From NCBI RefSeq assembly GCF_019399895.1, contig NC_091869.1, positions 5,394,001-5,458,000 on the forward strand: 64,000 nt of DNA, written 5' to 3'. The notes below the pieces were generated by a model. That model was not told the DNA's origin, did not search any database, and worked only from the letters and a program-made list of their open reading frames with translations. Position 1 is the stretch's first letter; the number at the start of each line of letters is the position of its first letter. Shown in pieces: positions 62,458 to 64,000 of the stretch. Position numbers and translations under genes: made by a program. The DNA comes from Cardiocondyla obscurior. Taxonomy: Eukaryota; Arthropoda; Insecta; Hymenoptera; Formicidae.

Positions 62458-63275
62458 TTCGCGCGTCGTTCTTGCTATCCGGACGGCATCGTTCGCAGCT
62501 TCGAGAAACGTTCGAATACACGGGGGCTCTGACCGAAGAGGGGACGAGGCGAAGGACAGCGTTGAGAGCACTGCGGCGCGTCCGACGCTGCACTGTTCGA
62601 GCGAGCGGTGTTACTTACACCACCTGGGGGGGCCCCGGTCCCCGCACGTTCCCCGTCCACCAGCTGTCACGCTTCGCTCTGTTCCGACTCGATAACCTCA
62701 CCTCTCCCGCTTGACTGCAGGTCCTCCACGCGATTTGCCACCTGCCTGCTCGCGCTCAAGCTCGCCATCGTGTCCGTTCGCGCGCCACCGTGTCTGCCAT
62801 CTCGCGCTCGTCCACCAAACTCCGAAAACTCGAGTTTTTCCTAAAACTCCAAAACTGTCTTCGGTATTCATTTTTTTATCTAACAATTTCGGCTATGATT
62901 CAAGTCACGCCAAATAATACAAAGCCAGTGAAGCTTCGCTACATGAAAACGTAGCAGGCGTTAGCTTTAGCTTTTTAACGCTGGCTTTGCGTTGCGGTAG
63001 AGTGGGGGTACAACGCCAGCTTTGCTTAGCTGCGTGAAATCGCACCTTGAGAACAAACCTCTCGTAAACCGGTTCGTTGAACTGACATTACGTCGGCGAC
63101 ACGTTGCTGCTTCACGTGTTACACACGCGCGTTTTGCAAGTTTCATTCGCGAGCTTACGTGGAATATATAAGTCGATAATCGTTGTCTAACCCTACAGAA
63201 CGCAAAATAAGTTGCGGGGAGGTAGTTGGCTGAGTAATTCGAGTGATCGTACGAAGGTTACGATTTTCACCTGTC
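62458..63275. promoter_or_regulatory. Divergent promoter region, USH1G (-) and ERp29 (+)
   Basis: This 818-bp spacer separates the two divergent start codons. About 62458-62850 is GC-rich with short ORFs on both strands that I regard as composition artefacts; the rest is mixed. It contains a repeated GCCAGC/GCTGGC-type motif around 62920-63030 (AGCCAGTGAAGC, CGCTGGCTTTGCG, CGCCAGCTTTGC). A shared bidirectional promoter is plausible but unproven. Confidence 0.4.
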
Positions 63276-64000
63276 ATGATTCAATTGAATCTCTTGTTTG
63301 TCTTCGTCATTGTTACCTCGAACTTGGCCGTTGGAGAGGACTGCAAAGGATGCGTGCCTTTAGATTCATATTCGTTCGACAAGGTACACAAGTCTTTAAT
63401 TCAATAAAACATTTGTATTCTCATCAGTAGTTTCTAGCGGAATAATTAGACGAACAAGGACCATTTTTATCAACATGGATCAATTAATGCCAATTAACAG
63501 CAATTCTTAAAATTAGAAAAAAAATAAAAGACAAGGTTAATCAAGATTAAAGTTGATCTGCGTTAATAGAAATGGCCCTAAACAGGTTTAATAATTAATG
63601 TTATAAATTAATGTCATAAATTTTATAAATAACGAACAAAAATTATTTTCTTGTAGATTATTCCGAGGTTTAAGGCGGTGCTTGTTAAATTCGATGTTGC
63701 ATTTCCGTACGGTGGCAAACATGAACAGTACGCAACTGTGGCAGCTGACACCAAAGATTCACAGGATCTCCTAATAGCTACAGTGGGCGTAAAGGACTTT
63801 GGCAACAAAGACAACTCTGATCTGGCACAACGCTATAATATTAAGAAGGATGATTTTCCGGTAGTTTTATTATTTGTACAGGGCAAATCGGAGCCAATTA
63901 GATTCACTCCCGAGAGAGATTCCGATTTTACAGGCGAGTATTTGAAGCGATTTATCAGATCTAAATCGAGAGTCTACTTGGGCTTACCGGGATGCATAGA
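63276..64000 (+). CDS. wbl: ERp29 / windbeutel (ER thioredoxin-fold chaperone), 5' part
   Basis: Two exons are visible: 63276-63383 and 63657 to the window end, where the CDS is cut off in frame. Residues 1-20 form a signal peptide (MIQLNLLFVFVIVTSNLAVG). A CKGC motif (Cys23/Cys26) follows, placed like the CTGC of fly Windbeutel, then CVPLDSYSFDKIIPRFK and a thioredoxin-like domain (VLVKFDVAFPYGGKHEQYA, FPVVLLFVQGK, GEYLKRFIR). The C-terminal ERp29 helical domain and KEEL-type retention signal lie beyond the window. In flies Windbeutel delivers the sulfotransferase Pipe to the Golgi; vertebrate ERp29 is a secretory chaperone. Function is inferred from family. Confidence 0.93.

Overview
The window is eukaryotic nuclear DNA and reads as an insect, most likely a hymenopteran (ant, bee or wasp). 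Genes are split by short GT-AG introns, intergenic DNA is AT-rich with many homopolymer runs, CpG is abundant, and the gene families are insect-like (Duox with its maturation factor, windbeutel/ERp29, Sans/USH1G). The order call is inference; no species can be named. There are no operons, CRISPR arrays or prokaryotic signals. All exon models were read by hand from splice sites, frame continuity and family similarity.

Layout. 1-5375: AT-rich non-coding DNA, then GC-rich promoter-like blocks. 7285-9724 (+): MIF4G-domain CTIF/MIF4GD-like translation factor, 8 coding exons. 12214-21404 (+): dual oxidase (Duox), 20 coding exons, complete. 22074-24006 (-): dual oxidase maturation factor (DUOXA, fly mol/NIP), 5 exons, tail-to-tail with Duox. 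About 25229/27141-38479 (+): smoothelin-like calponin-homology (CH) protein with a 3.7-4.2 kb exon and two predicted alternative C-termini. 38480-44266: repeat-rich DNA with a candidate 3.1 kb element bounded by long inverted repeats and a 6-bp flanking direct repeat, enclosing a ~450-bp tandem array.

44267-45140 (+): SPT4. 45545-48235 (-): gamma-synergin (SYNRG). 49004-49464 (+): a dead mago nashi retrocopy. 50458-50778 (+): a small unrecognised zinc-finger-like ORF, with a degraded partial copy near 51.95 kb. 53880-55845 (-): GDPD1-like lysophospholipase D. 56829-62457 (-): USH1G/Sans ankyrin-SAM scaffold. 63276-64000 (+): 5' part of ERp29/windbeutel, cut by the window end.

The clearest functional unit is Duox plus DUOXA: an H2O2-producing NADPH oxidase and the membrane chaperone it needs to leave the ER, encoded side by side with stop codons 669 bp apart. 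The other genes look like ordinary housekeeping neighbours. Points that deserve checking are the terminal-exon switch in the smoothelin-like gene, two GC-AG introns in Duox, a predicted uORF overlapping the CTIF-like start codon, the inverted-repeat element, and a possible small gene nested in a USH1G intron.
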